In this document: positions 49,801-61,800 of the stretch, piece after piece
How positions within the stretch are numbered: the stretch's first letter is position 1
Layout of the letters: each line of letters opens with the position of its first letter
DNA from: Lutjanus erythropterus
Lineage: Eukaryota; Chordata; Actinopteri; Lutjaniformes; Lutjanidae
NCBI GenBank assembly: GCA_020091685.1
Contig: CM034599.1
Location: 6,604,836-6,668,835, forward strand
DNA: 64,000 nt
Direction: 5' to 3'
Notes under the pieces: generated by a model
The model's input: only the letters and a program-made list of their open reading frames with translations
Database searches by the model: none
Told to the model about the DNA's origin: nothing
Translations under genes and position numbers: made by a program

Positions 49801-52800
49801 AGGTTGAGTTCTCTGCTGTTTGTTTCTGTTCTGTCCTTCAGCGGTTGCTGTTACTTTTCATGTGGCTCCGTATTGGTGCTTTTCTCTTTTAGTCTGGCCT
49901 TCGTCTCTTTGAACGTCATTGTCTGAGTATTAAGTATCCATCACTTTGTGTATGGAAATATTTACTTTCCATAAGTTTGCGACGTTTGTCCTTTTGCCGA
50001 TTGCATTCAAACTTTAGTGAAATGCTTGTCTGCAAATAGGAGTCGACAGATTATCTACCTGCTCCAGTATTCAGCATGACGATGCAGCCGCCTCTGTCTG
50101 TAGTCCACTCTGTAGTCTTGCTCAATGTCCTTCCTACAGTACAATCTGACTTTAAAAACTGTGACTCATAATTCATCAGAGATGAAGAAAACATGACAAC
50201 GAACCTACAGCCGTGGCGTCTCCTTTGAAATTTGACAATTCTATCCTGCATGTTTCATGTTAATCAGAGTTCAAATTAATGCCGAATGTTTGCTGAATGA
50301 CTTAAATGTCTGTTTATGAGTCATAAGAAATCATTAATAATCTTGTAGAGGGCGTAGATGTTTATAACAGTAAAATTGAGCAATATGTTAATGGAGTCTG
50401 GCAGGCAGTGAGCTCAAAGTCCAGAGTGTGCATTTTCAGAGCGGTGGGCTTAACGGGCTTAATTTTACATTGACAGACTGTTGACAGCTATAAACAGCTG
50501 ATCAACTTACAGTGTTGGTCTCATCCTTGCTTGTTATTGTAAATTTGCCATGTGTGATCCTGCAGCCTGCCTGAGCTTCCTTGAGTCTTGGGAGGAGGTT
50601 GCGGGTGCAAACGACTCGCCTCAACCATAGATCATATGTTAAATAGAATTTCAACCTATTTAAAATACCATCTATGGCTCCAACTCATTATTTGGACTGC
50701 TGTACTCATTTTTGCATGTGCAATTGCTGCATATTGCTCCTTTAATTAGGCTACTTTATATACTGCTAGGTTGCCTCATCTTTAATAATCTTTAGTACAC
50801 CATAATTGTTCATAATAGTGGGTATATATTTTGTATTATTATCTGAATCTGCAAAGTTGCTAACTATAAAGTTATCAAATAAATGCAGCCTAAATTTTGA
50901 CACTAAGATTTTCATTTTACTTCACATGTAGGTCTATATCGGTTCCAGATATCAGTTATCTTTATTACTGTTAATCGTTATTGGCCCTAAACATTGGTTG
51001 ATTCCTAGTAAATGTCCTACATTGCTGAGATGTTTGTTTCTCTCTTGTTTTTAATTTAAAATCAATACTCTGACCTTTTAAGGGAGAAAAGACTTAAATT
51101 TATTATGATGATTTTTACTATTTTTATTGCAGTTGAATGGCTCAGCTCTAATGAATGGGAAGTCCAAGTCCAAACACATCAAATAAAACATTAAATAGGA
51201 AGAAAAAGCACAAGAGATAAACTTACTGTCTTAGAACCGTTTCATTTTAAAGCAGAATAAAAGGTGGGGAAGTTCATTGAAAGTCTAACAGCTTTCAGTA
51301 TGTGAGCTAAAAGAGGAAGTCGCCATGCTTGATCCGGTGACCTGCGACCAGAGGGTCATTTGATGTGCGGTGTGTGGGAAGCTCTGAAACCGGGTACGGC
51401 GTACCCTGGGCACTGACGAGAGAAAGTGAAACACCCCGCTGTGGCCTTACCCCCCACTCTGGGCCAGGAGCCCACATGCCCCTCTGGTGTGCTGCTGCTG
51501 ACAGGGAGCCAGGCTGATTATGTGCTCATTACTCCAGCCGAGGAGAGAGACGGAGAGTGGGAGGGGAGCAGCAGGCTGGCTCCCCAGGCCTGCAGGCTCC
51601 CCAGGCCCCAACACTGCACTAATGAGAGCAGGGGGAGCGGATGGGCACACATGGGGGGCCAGGGATTACTGCCCAGGGCCAAGAGGAGCCAGAGAAAGAG
51701 ACCTGAGGAGAGGAGGCGAGGAGACACCAGCAGGGACTCCTGCAGTCATACTGCAAGCATGTGTTAAATCTGACAGTGTTGTTGTGTTTTTGCATGGATC
51801 AGAATATCTGTCAACATCTGCCTGTAGGTGTATACATCATATTTTAAATGCATGTCATTCATGCATAATTTCAGTTTTACTGAGAGGGCTTATACAGTCT
51901 ATCAGTTGAGAAGTCTACTCAGTCTTTGCAGTAGAGCAGGGCTACATGGCTTATAAATAATATCTCAATATTTTCGATATATACAGCAGAGATTTCTTGA
52001 TTTTCAGATCACGGTTTGACATTTCCAGATTCTTCTTTAAGAGGATAGTGTGTGATGTGTGTGATATAATGTCTGGTAAGGTATGCTATGCTGTCTTTTA
52101 AGTGTTGTTATTTTCCTCTGGAGATGTGGCAGAGGCCACGATAATAATTTTATATTTAACTTTATTTATCCAGCACCTTTAAAAACAGAGTTTTAGTGCT
52201 TTAATGGAAAAAAGCTGCTAAAACTGAGGTAAAATAAGCACAAAGCAAAAGAGACAATAAGATAGAAAAAGATCAAATTGAATTGCAATTCTGCCTTTAA
52301 TTTCAATTCAAATTAGTTATTTTAAATTGATTTTAGATTTAATATTAAAATTGTTGCACCTCTGATATATATGGTATATACATTTTCTCTAAAAGAAGAT
52401 ACTGTTAATGCTGGGAAAAATGGACAAGATCTAATATCACAAAAGACAAAAAATAGAACGGCTAGAACAGTCTAAGTTCAGAAAATTACATCACAGCCTT
52501 TAAAAAGCAGGAAAAGCAAGTATAGAACATTTAAAAAAAAATAAGAAACCGATTACCTTGGAAAAAGTTAAGTGTCAAGTTGAGCATGAGGGCAAAAAGA
52601 ACTGGAAACTCAGTGTAAGTCAGTAAAATTAAAAGATTAGTGTAACTTAAGTTAAAGGCACTGTTTAATTGAAGTAAGGACAGGTTTGCATTTACAGTGT
52701 AGGCAGCAATTCATGTATATTTGATACTTTTTCTTAATTGAAGATCCTCTATTTGTGTGTTTTAAAAAATATAGTTATTTTTAATTATTAAAAATACAAG

Positions 52801-55800
52801 TAAAAGTTTACTTTTTCATTGCCCTGATATCATTTTCATATACACACACATAGATATATGTAAAAAAACGAAAAAAGAACGTCCAAAATATTGATATCAG
52901 AATTTATTACTCTCTAATATCGACATCAGACCCAGAACGTTGATATCTGGATTTTTTGTGAATGATATCATCTCACATTCCTGCAGAGATCAATGCAATT
53001 ATTGTTGCTCGAACTGAAATTGCTTTGACATTTCTGCTAATTCTGGTGATGTGGAACAAGATGAGAGGAAATCAGAGCATTCAGTTGGTATGGAAGTCCA
53101 GGGAAAGACCGTCCTGTCACTGTGCAGATTGGGTCCATAAGGCCTGTATGCTAATCGGAGGCTGCTCTGGCCTGAGATCCTCAATTATTCAACACACAGG
53201 TTTGTTTAGCATTCAGTTGGTATTGCTTTTGGTAGTAATGGTGCTGGTGATGGTGGTTGTGGGGGGGTCAGGGGTGCCGTGGGAGGACTGGGAAGAAGGG
53301 AACAAGCTTTTTTCCATGAACATACCGCGCCCCATCATGCATATACACACACACACACACACATATAACACACACACACACACACATACGTCCAGCACCC
53401 CAAAACCCCCATATAAGCTACTGTGTTCAGAGGGCTGCCTCTTCATGAATTATACATCAAAGGAGCTGCAGGGCCAGGTGATGCTGTACAGGAACCTGTC
53501 AGCCCATCAGCAGTGACCAGAGAGGAGAGGAGAGGAGAGGAGAGGAGAGGAGATAAATAGGAAAATAAACTGAAGAAAAAGGAGAGGAAGGAAAAGAAAT
53601 GAAAGGAAAGTGAAAGAGAAAGACAGGAAAGATAAGTAAAGGAGAGGAAAGGATAGATGAAGAAAGAAAAGTAAATTTAAGGAAACAAACAAAGGAAAGG
53701 ACACAAAAAGAAATGCGGAAAAGACAGGAAAGATAAGCAAATGAAATGAAAGGAAAAATGAGGAAAAGAAAGGAAAGGAAGTAGAGGTGTCATTGCTGTA
53801 TGAATCATGTACGTCTCCTGCTCACAACATACTGATTCACAGTCATTAACACTCTACTGATAATGATGTCAAGGCTGCTCGCTTCCCCCTCTGAGGTCAT
53901 TCAGTCACTCGCAGTAATTTGTCCATAAGGACAATTCTCCGTGTCATTTACCGACTACACCGACTAGTCCTGTTATTCCGGATTAGACGGAGCAGTGACT
54001 CTCTAATGAGGCGGAACTGACCACAGTGCCTGTCCGTCAGTTAGTTACCAGCTCACGGCACACTCAGTGCTCAAATATGGGCTGATCTCCACTTGACAGC
54101 GGTGCAAGAATCGTCCCCTTTGTTTCAATATTGTATTAGTGTCCAGAGCAATCGAGGCATGGAGGGACCTGGTCCTGTCAGCGTGTCATAAGTCACTTAG
54201 TCACCGAAATGTTTAAGTGAATTGAAGTGGCAAGGTCTAGAGCAGCATTCCAGAGATGCCTTTTGTCTCCCTGCATGTGTCCGGTGCAATCTTCAACCCT
54301 CAGGGCTGTACAACAGTTTAAGTAAAGATATTAACTGAAAATGTGCTGGTTTTTTCTCTGTCTCTCAGAGCGATACATATACTTGCTTTCGACCCATATT
54401 CTTTCAACAGACCTTTGACTGGGAGTCCGGGGAGATTTTCTCGTTTTGCATTAGGCAGTGAACAACCGGGATCCATCATGAAATCAAAGGCTTTGGGAGG
54501 ACTGAACTGAATACTGATCTAAAGGTCTGCAGTCCTGCTGGGCCACTGCAGAGACGAGATCCTCTTCAGAAATGGAATAAGGAACCAGCGCTTTGATTCC
54601 AGTCAAACTCAGATTTAGGAATACAGAATGAGTGGAACTACACATGATAGCACTACTTTACTTACTGGTTGTTGATAATTTTCTCAATTAATCGACTAGT
54701 TGTGTTGTCCATTAAGGTATCGAGGTCATTTGTTGTCATTACACAACACAGGGTTGTCCAGCAAAATAAAAGTTGTAGTTCCTTCATGCAACACAACAAT
54801 ACAACACATATATATAATAAATTCAGTTCAGATTAGAATAGGATTAAAGCAAAATAAAATATAATATATGCAGTTATTTACATATATATGTACGTGTACA
54901 TGTGTACACCTAGGAAATAATTCTGTAGTACATTTTATGTTGAAAATAAACAGCAGCAACATGGATCTTCATATTGGAGCTGCAACGATTAATCAAGTTA
55001 TTTTTTAATAAAAAATGTCCAAATTCTCTGATTTCAGCTTCTCAAAGGTGAATAATTTCTGTTTTATTTAACTCAACGTCACGTTGGGTTGGGTTGGTAG
55101 TTGTTAGTTGCAGCCCTACTTCACATGAAAAGTTACGACATCTGGGAAACGTTGTCCATAAACTTTGATTGTGTTTGTGCATGAAACATCATCATTGTAA
55201 GGACAGTCCGCCTGTCAAGATGTTGAGGAGAAGGTCTCTGTAAGATGTGGCCAAAAAGTCTGATTTCCTGTTGTTGAGCTGTTCCGTGTCCTTTTTTGTC
55301 TGTTTCATTTTCCTGATTGGACATTAGTCAGGAGCAGCCTTAAATCCAAGCTGGGTTAGCATGGCTCTTATCCCTGCTCTCTTCCTCCCCTCCTGGGGTG
55401 GTTTGTGGTGTTGCATCCAGCTGATGCATTGTTAATTGTCTCAATCAATCATCCAGTGCCTGAGTGCATTTCTGAATAGATACGTAGGTGAAAAGTGTTT
55501 CAGCAATAAAGCCAAAAAAATTGAAGATTAAAAGAGAAAAGCAGCAAAGTTTGAAGGAGCTACTGGCCGTAGAATCTGTATGCACAGCTCAGCCATAGCA
55601 GAAGAAGAAGAAGGAGATGACGTCGTCAATTCTCTGATTTCAGCTTCTCAAATGTGAATATTTTCTGGTTTCTGTAGTCCTAAATGACAGTTAACTGAAT
55701 ATCTTTGGGTTGTGGATTATAAAAATAGTTGCTCTAATTGTTTTAGGTCATTTTGTGGGAAAAACTGTCCAAATTATCTGATTTAAACTTCTCAAATGTG

Positions 55801-58800
55801 AATATTTTATGGTTTCTTTAGTCCTCCAAGATAGTAAGTTGAATATCTTTAGGCTGTGGATTATCAAAATAGTTGGCGATTAATTAAATACGTGACAGCT
55901 AACTTGATTCATTAATCGTTACAGATCTGATGCTGTTTATTAGCGGCAGATTTATCTGTTTATCTGTCAATATATAAATATTTATTACCTCTCATGATCC
56001 CCAAAGATTTGTCCATGTTTGTGTCCATATACGCTGTGTTTTGTTAGAGCTCCGTCAATTTATTTAATGACCGCTGGGGATATAAACTCCAGCAATATGA
56101 CGCCACTCCGCGCCGTATTATTTTAAGCTAGAATATTACTGCCATTGACCTTTTCAGAGGCGATGACCAGACGTAAACGCACACGTTGTCTGTGATGAAT
56201 GGCATAGTTTTGGCATAGTTGATTTTAAAGACATACGACACGGTCAGTCCCCTCTCACGTCCGCTTCCTGTTGGCGTTGACAAACAAGGCTTGGATTTCT
56301 CAGCATGCCAGGCATTCTTTTCACCCTGTCTTTCCTGGAGTTTTGAAAGGCCTCTGAGCCTCCCACCCAGAATCACCGAGCATAAAGACACACAAAGCTG
56401 CGGGGTTATTCAGTTTGTTCTAAGCTCTCTTCCCCATCGGCTGTTTGCCTAGTAATTCAATTCAGATGTGCAGGATCCAAAAACATGTTTGCTTGAATGA
56501 AATCCACCCCTCCACCCACATTGACCAAGGACTATGCTTTTCTTAGCGCCGTTCCAAGTTGGACAGCCAAGCGAGGTACTGCCACCTCGGCCTTTTTAGT
56601 TTCAAACCCTCTTAAGAGACAGACATCTTTTCTCTGCACCGGCTCAGCAACTTTCTGCTGTGTTTTTACTTTCCTCTAAACCTTCCTGTTACTATGTCCG
56701 ATCACTCTCAGACCAGCTCTGTGTGTTTTTGCTCGCTCGCTGAGAGATATGCGCCACTCAAGACCTGTTTGCAGCGAGCTCGTCTATGTAAAGAGCATGA
56801 TGTCTGCCTGTCGATGCAGATACCATCTGGTTCCAGGTTGCTCTCTATCTGTCCTATCACGTAGATGTTGTTTATATTTAAAACACGGCTCATGTTCCTT
56901 GTGGTTTCCTTATTACGCTTTGCTTGTGGACCACGCAGCCAGACGTATGAAGCTGTGGAATATTACCACTGCACATAAAGCAAGTGAAAGAAGGCATTGA
57001 TACATTAGTGTTTGGTTTTAAGTCACGATTGAGCCATTAGTCTGGTTTTTCAATTTTATGAAACCACATGTTATGCTCCTAGACCAGCAGAGGAGGAGAT
57101 ATAAATTAGTTCAAGAAATATACAATATGTTGATTTTGATCGATTTACAGTAATTCAAAAAGATCCTGATTTAAAGAGAGGAATTTGCATGATGAAGTAG
57201 CAATCTTTATTCTCAAAGGAGAAGCTCTGGCAGGTAGGACGCAGGTCAGAATAGTTTTGCATGTGTGCGTCCTGCACACTCCATTTTTCTCCACATTTTT
57301 CTGAGCTGAAAGGCAGCGCTGGAGTTGAAACTAGTGCCTTCAAACTTAGAAATATGTTTAGAGCACACGATTGGTGTATTCCAGGATATGAATAATTAAT
57401 GGGCATCATTTCGAATTCTCACTGAAGTGCTTCCCAAAATGTGTTGGCACCCAGGTCTAGAGGTCTCGAACAGCCCTCACAATATAGGGAAAATTCAGGC
57501 ATATTGTACATGAAGTAGAACAACAAAGCACAACTCAAATATACATGACATGTGGGACCTGGGGTTTCAACCCAGCAAGTCAACACTATTTCTGCCATGA
57601 AGCTTTATCAAAGCCTTCTGTGTGTTGTGTCAACTCGTGTCCTCTGCATATCATCATATGCATTGACCTTATATGCTCCAACTGTGGAGAAACCAACCCC
57701 AAGCAAAGTGATCTTAATATAGCCATGTTTAACACCAGTAAATATTTTCCTCACTCCATCTGGCATTACCAGAATCAAAGCGTGCTTTAGACGAGGCAGA
57801 AACCAATTTGCTAAAGATTTAAAAGGAGGAAAAGGTTGGACCTTCCTTTAAATAAAAGTGGAGAGAGAGAGAGAGGGGGGGAGAAAAAAAAAAGCTACGA
57901 TTTGGAACAATCCAAAGCAGCGTGAAGCAGGAGAGTGTACAGAAGTCTCAATGCAAACCTTGTTCCCTCGCAGACCACGTTGGAGAGAGACGAGAGGTTG
58001 AGGAGGGGGGTGGGGAGGGATATTGAAGAAAGGTTAGCCTGGAGGAACAAGACTCCTTTCTCCCCCCACCCTCTCCCGCTACCCCCACCCCACCCACCCC
58101 TTGACCCTCCCATGTGACAAGTTGAGCCAACAAGTGCTCTATTCAGCCAGGCAGCCAGGGGAAATGACTGCGAGGCTGAGCGATGCCTAATGAAAGTAGA
58201 GACGCTGGTTATTATTATTGTCTTCTTCATCCTCGTCACAGACGTAACGCCGGTCAGGCCTCGGCCGAAGGATCTGCACTTTCTCAACGTGTGTGAAGTG
58301 TTGTTAAGAGAGCTAAAAGAAGGAAGTTTCATCTCCAGACTTCCTGTTCTTAAATTATCTTATCCAGAATCAAAAAATATATATTTTTCCTCTGGCCTGT
58401 TGTGCTGTTTATCCATCTAAGTTGTTTTGGAGTGAGTTTCGGAGTTTTGAGATATTGGCTGTAGAGATGTCTGCCTTCTCTTCAGTATAATGGAACTAGA
58501 CGGCACTCAGCCTCTGATGCCCAGAGTGCCAAAAAAATATTTTGAAAAACTCAACAGCAGCAGCTCTTTCCAGAAATCATCACTCAGTAGGCCTGGGACA
58601 ATATGCTTACCTTCCAATTTAATACAGTCATGATATACAGTTGCTGATGTGATATATTTTGTGATTCTGCACGTATTGCAATTTCGTATTGTGATTTATT
58701 GATTTTGTTTGCTTCTTAACACTAGTCCACTGGAAAAAAGTTGAATCATACACTTGTAGAGACTGTTTATCATGAGTCCTATTACCAAAAACCACACAGA

Positions 58801-61800
58801 TCACATGTCAGTCAGTCTTTCTGATTTTTATTTCAGCAGTGTCATTGCTATACCGCTTTAAAAGTAAGAAATAAAATAGTTTTTGAAGTAAATGGCTGCA
58901 TTTGACTGTTGCCGCTCATCAAACTAGCACCGCAAGAAAATCTGAGACTGAGTTGACCTTTGGAGGTTTGTGTAGCTGGTCAGTGCAGACTGTTGAAGCC
59001 AGAGGAACAGACTGAGTTAGAATGTGAAGTCAGCAGCTGTTTGTTTGCTTCCGTACAAAACTGGAAATATATACCTCTAAAAAGGATCCGTTTGTTAAGA
59101 TAATATTACCTCGATCGAGATGCTGAATTCCTTTAGCGCCTTAATGGCAATTCCCATTATGTGTTAGCATCAAGCTAACAGGCTAAGTGTTAGTTAAGAA
59201 TCATAAAAAAAAAAAAAGAATCAAGATTCTTAAGAATGAAATGAACAGAAACGTAAGTGTAATATTCATAGGTATATTTTCATTATTAACCGTAGGCTCT
59301 CCCTCAGGCTTGGAAGGGGAGGGCGAGGTAAGGTGTTTGAATTCTGCAAGCACACCACTCGATGCCAATAAATCCTATAAACTGGTGCGTTAAGAAAATT
59401 TATTTGTTTTTCCCCCCACCTCTAAAAAACACGACTTTAGAGGTGAACTGTCCCTTTAAGTTATCGAGAATTTGAAGTGTTTTTCTAACATTAGCTCCAT
59501 CTGTAGCATAACATGGCAGTGTAATCCACCCATGGGTGTGTGCTTAAGTCCAATCAAGTGGCTGCTGTCAGACAGAGTGGGGGATGATGTCTCCACTTGT
59601 TTATGGGTGTTGAGTTTACCTTCGCCTGATTGTGTTTGTTTGTGGCTTGCTGGTGTGACTTTTGGACTCGGTGGCACCGTTGTTTTTCTTGTTGGACTGA
59701 ACAAACAGTTCTCTCCTCAGCTAAATGACCGTAATGGTCTTGGCATGTGTCTGTGAGCCTTTTTAGTGTTTCCTGGTGCTGGTCCAGATTGCATCACAGG
59801 ACCGGTCACACGCACAGACTGTGATGTTTACCATGGAGGGCATTCACACATGATGGCCTCTTTACAGTGCATTTGTTTTGAACAATGGCCAACACAAATC
59901 ATGGGCATGTAGACAGTATGGGATCGTAATCATCTTGTTTTAGATACAACCTCTGATGGATTCACTCTGTTTTGGATGCTAAGTGTCAGACACTTGTTGC
60001 ATCCTGCTTATTAACCATTTGTGTCTCTTTTTCTCTTGTTTTTGTCTTCATCAACAGTCCAATAAAGTCCCTGTGGTGCAGCACGCCCACCACGTCCACC
60101 CACTGACGCCCCTCATCACATACAGCAATGAACACTTCTCCCCCGGCACGCCGCCATCACACCTCTCTCCAGAGATCCTCGACCCAAAGACAGGTAAAGT
60201 CTCATGGACGAACGCTGGAGATGCGGATTAAAGGGATTTCCCAATATTGATATATAATATTATTCAAATAGTGGCCACTAGGGCAGTTCACTTTATATTT
60301 AATGTTATATTGTTGTTATTATTGTGTTACTGTAGTTTTTGGAGTGATCTGGCACAAAAATTGAAACAAGAAAACAGTTAGAAGTAGAAAAAAAAATGCA
60401 CAATAATTGCAACACGAGTGATCGATTGTCACAGAGGGAAAAAAAGTATTGAATCATCCACAGAAACCAGGAGGCAGGCGCTCTTATGTGCACAGACGAA
60501 TGCACACCAGTGAATTTGACAGGGTCATGAAGTCTGAAATTGAAACAGTGTGTTCAGACACATTTTGGCCAAACTGTTTCTGTTTGGAATGTACTGAGCA
60601 AGTTTCTTTGGACATTTTGGTCCTTTTTTTTTCCACCTTGAAAACTTTGGAATCACCTAAGTGAAGCTGCAGCTGCTGTAGTCTCTGAAGGACGAAACTG
60701 CAGCTACCTCAAAAGATCGATTTCGGGTGGAGTGTCAATAGCAGATGTTTTAAGAGATGGTAAATGTTGTTTTGAAGAAATACTCTATGACAGTGACATG
60801 TCACCTCGGCAAGTATTTGCTGCGTTTTAAAAGCTTGTTTCTTGACTTTCTCTTCTCTGTGCCACCTGCAGGTATTCCTCGGACGCCTCACCCATCAGAG
60901 CTCTCTCCATACTACCCGCTCTCTCCCGGGGCTGTCGGTTCGATCGCGCACCCCCTGGGCTGGCTCATGCCACAGTAAGTTTTATTTTCAGCTGTGCACA
61001 CAGACAGACTTATTTTGTTTTGAACAGATACAAAACTTGAAACTTTGCCTGCATGTTAACACACTACAGTTGTACTGATTGACTGATTCATTGGCTAAAT
61101 CCAACCAACTACTTTTGGTGAACTGAGATTTAAGAAAGTTGTTGTCTGAGTGCAGGTGCACATGTTAAGCATGTGGACTAAAATGGATCAGTTTGTGGAG
61201 ATAATATTACAGAGATTGTGATGCAAATTTTCATTAGCATGGCCATAGTAATTACCATTATGTGTTAGCATTGAGTTAACAGATGATTGTATTTATAAAA
61301 TCAATTCAGGAATAAAAACAAGAAAAAAAAAGAATCATGATACTTTAAGGTCCAGTGTGTGATCTGGGGGGTTTATGGGCATAATGTTGCAGAAATGGAG
61401 TGTATATGGTAATAAGTATGTTTTATTTGGTGTATAGTTGTCTGAAAATAAGAATCATGTTTTCACTACCTTGGAATGACCTGCCATGCTTCACCTTCAT
61501 GTCTCTACTGGAGCCCAGAATAGACAAACCAAACACCGGCTCTAGATAGAGTGTTTTGTGTTATTTTATCAAAAATGATTGGAAGGAGAGGGTGAGGTGA
61601 GGTGTTTGCAGTCTGCAAGCTCACTGCTAGATGCCGCTAAATCCTACACACCGGTCCTTCAAGAGAATTGATCTTTTTTTTCTCCCACCCCTAAAAATAT
61701 GTATTTTTGATTTGGGGGTGAACTGACCAGAATACAGAGACGAAACAAGTTGTTTTTGATGAGTTAAGAAGCAAAAAGCAAAAAAAGTTAAATTTTTTGC

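Larger units (their letters stand above)
48565..60057 (+). other. tcf7l1: tcf7l1 intron 4, 11.5 kb
   Basis: Donor gtaagt (48565) and acceptor tcatcaacag (ends 60057). Contents are listed below. Stretches 48600-50240, 50750-51330, 51770-53340 and 55940-57880 hold no repeat or gene I can name; 56500-57420 is repeat-poor. Confidence 0.9.

Noticed and set aside
51426..51909. Overlapping frames on both strands in a GC-rich island
   Set aside because: Stops are rare because of GC content; neither strand shows a known domain.
52962..53516. 184-codon + strand open frame in intron 4
   Set aside because: It crosses a CA microsatellite, has no recognised domain and no splice or start context; chance length.
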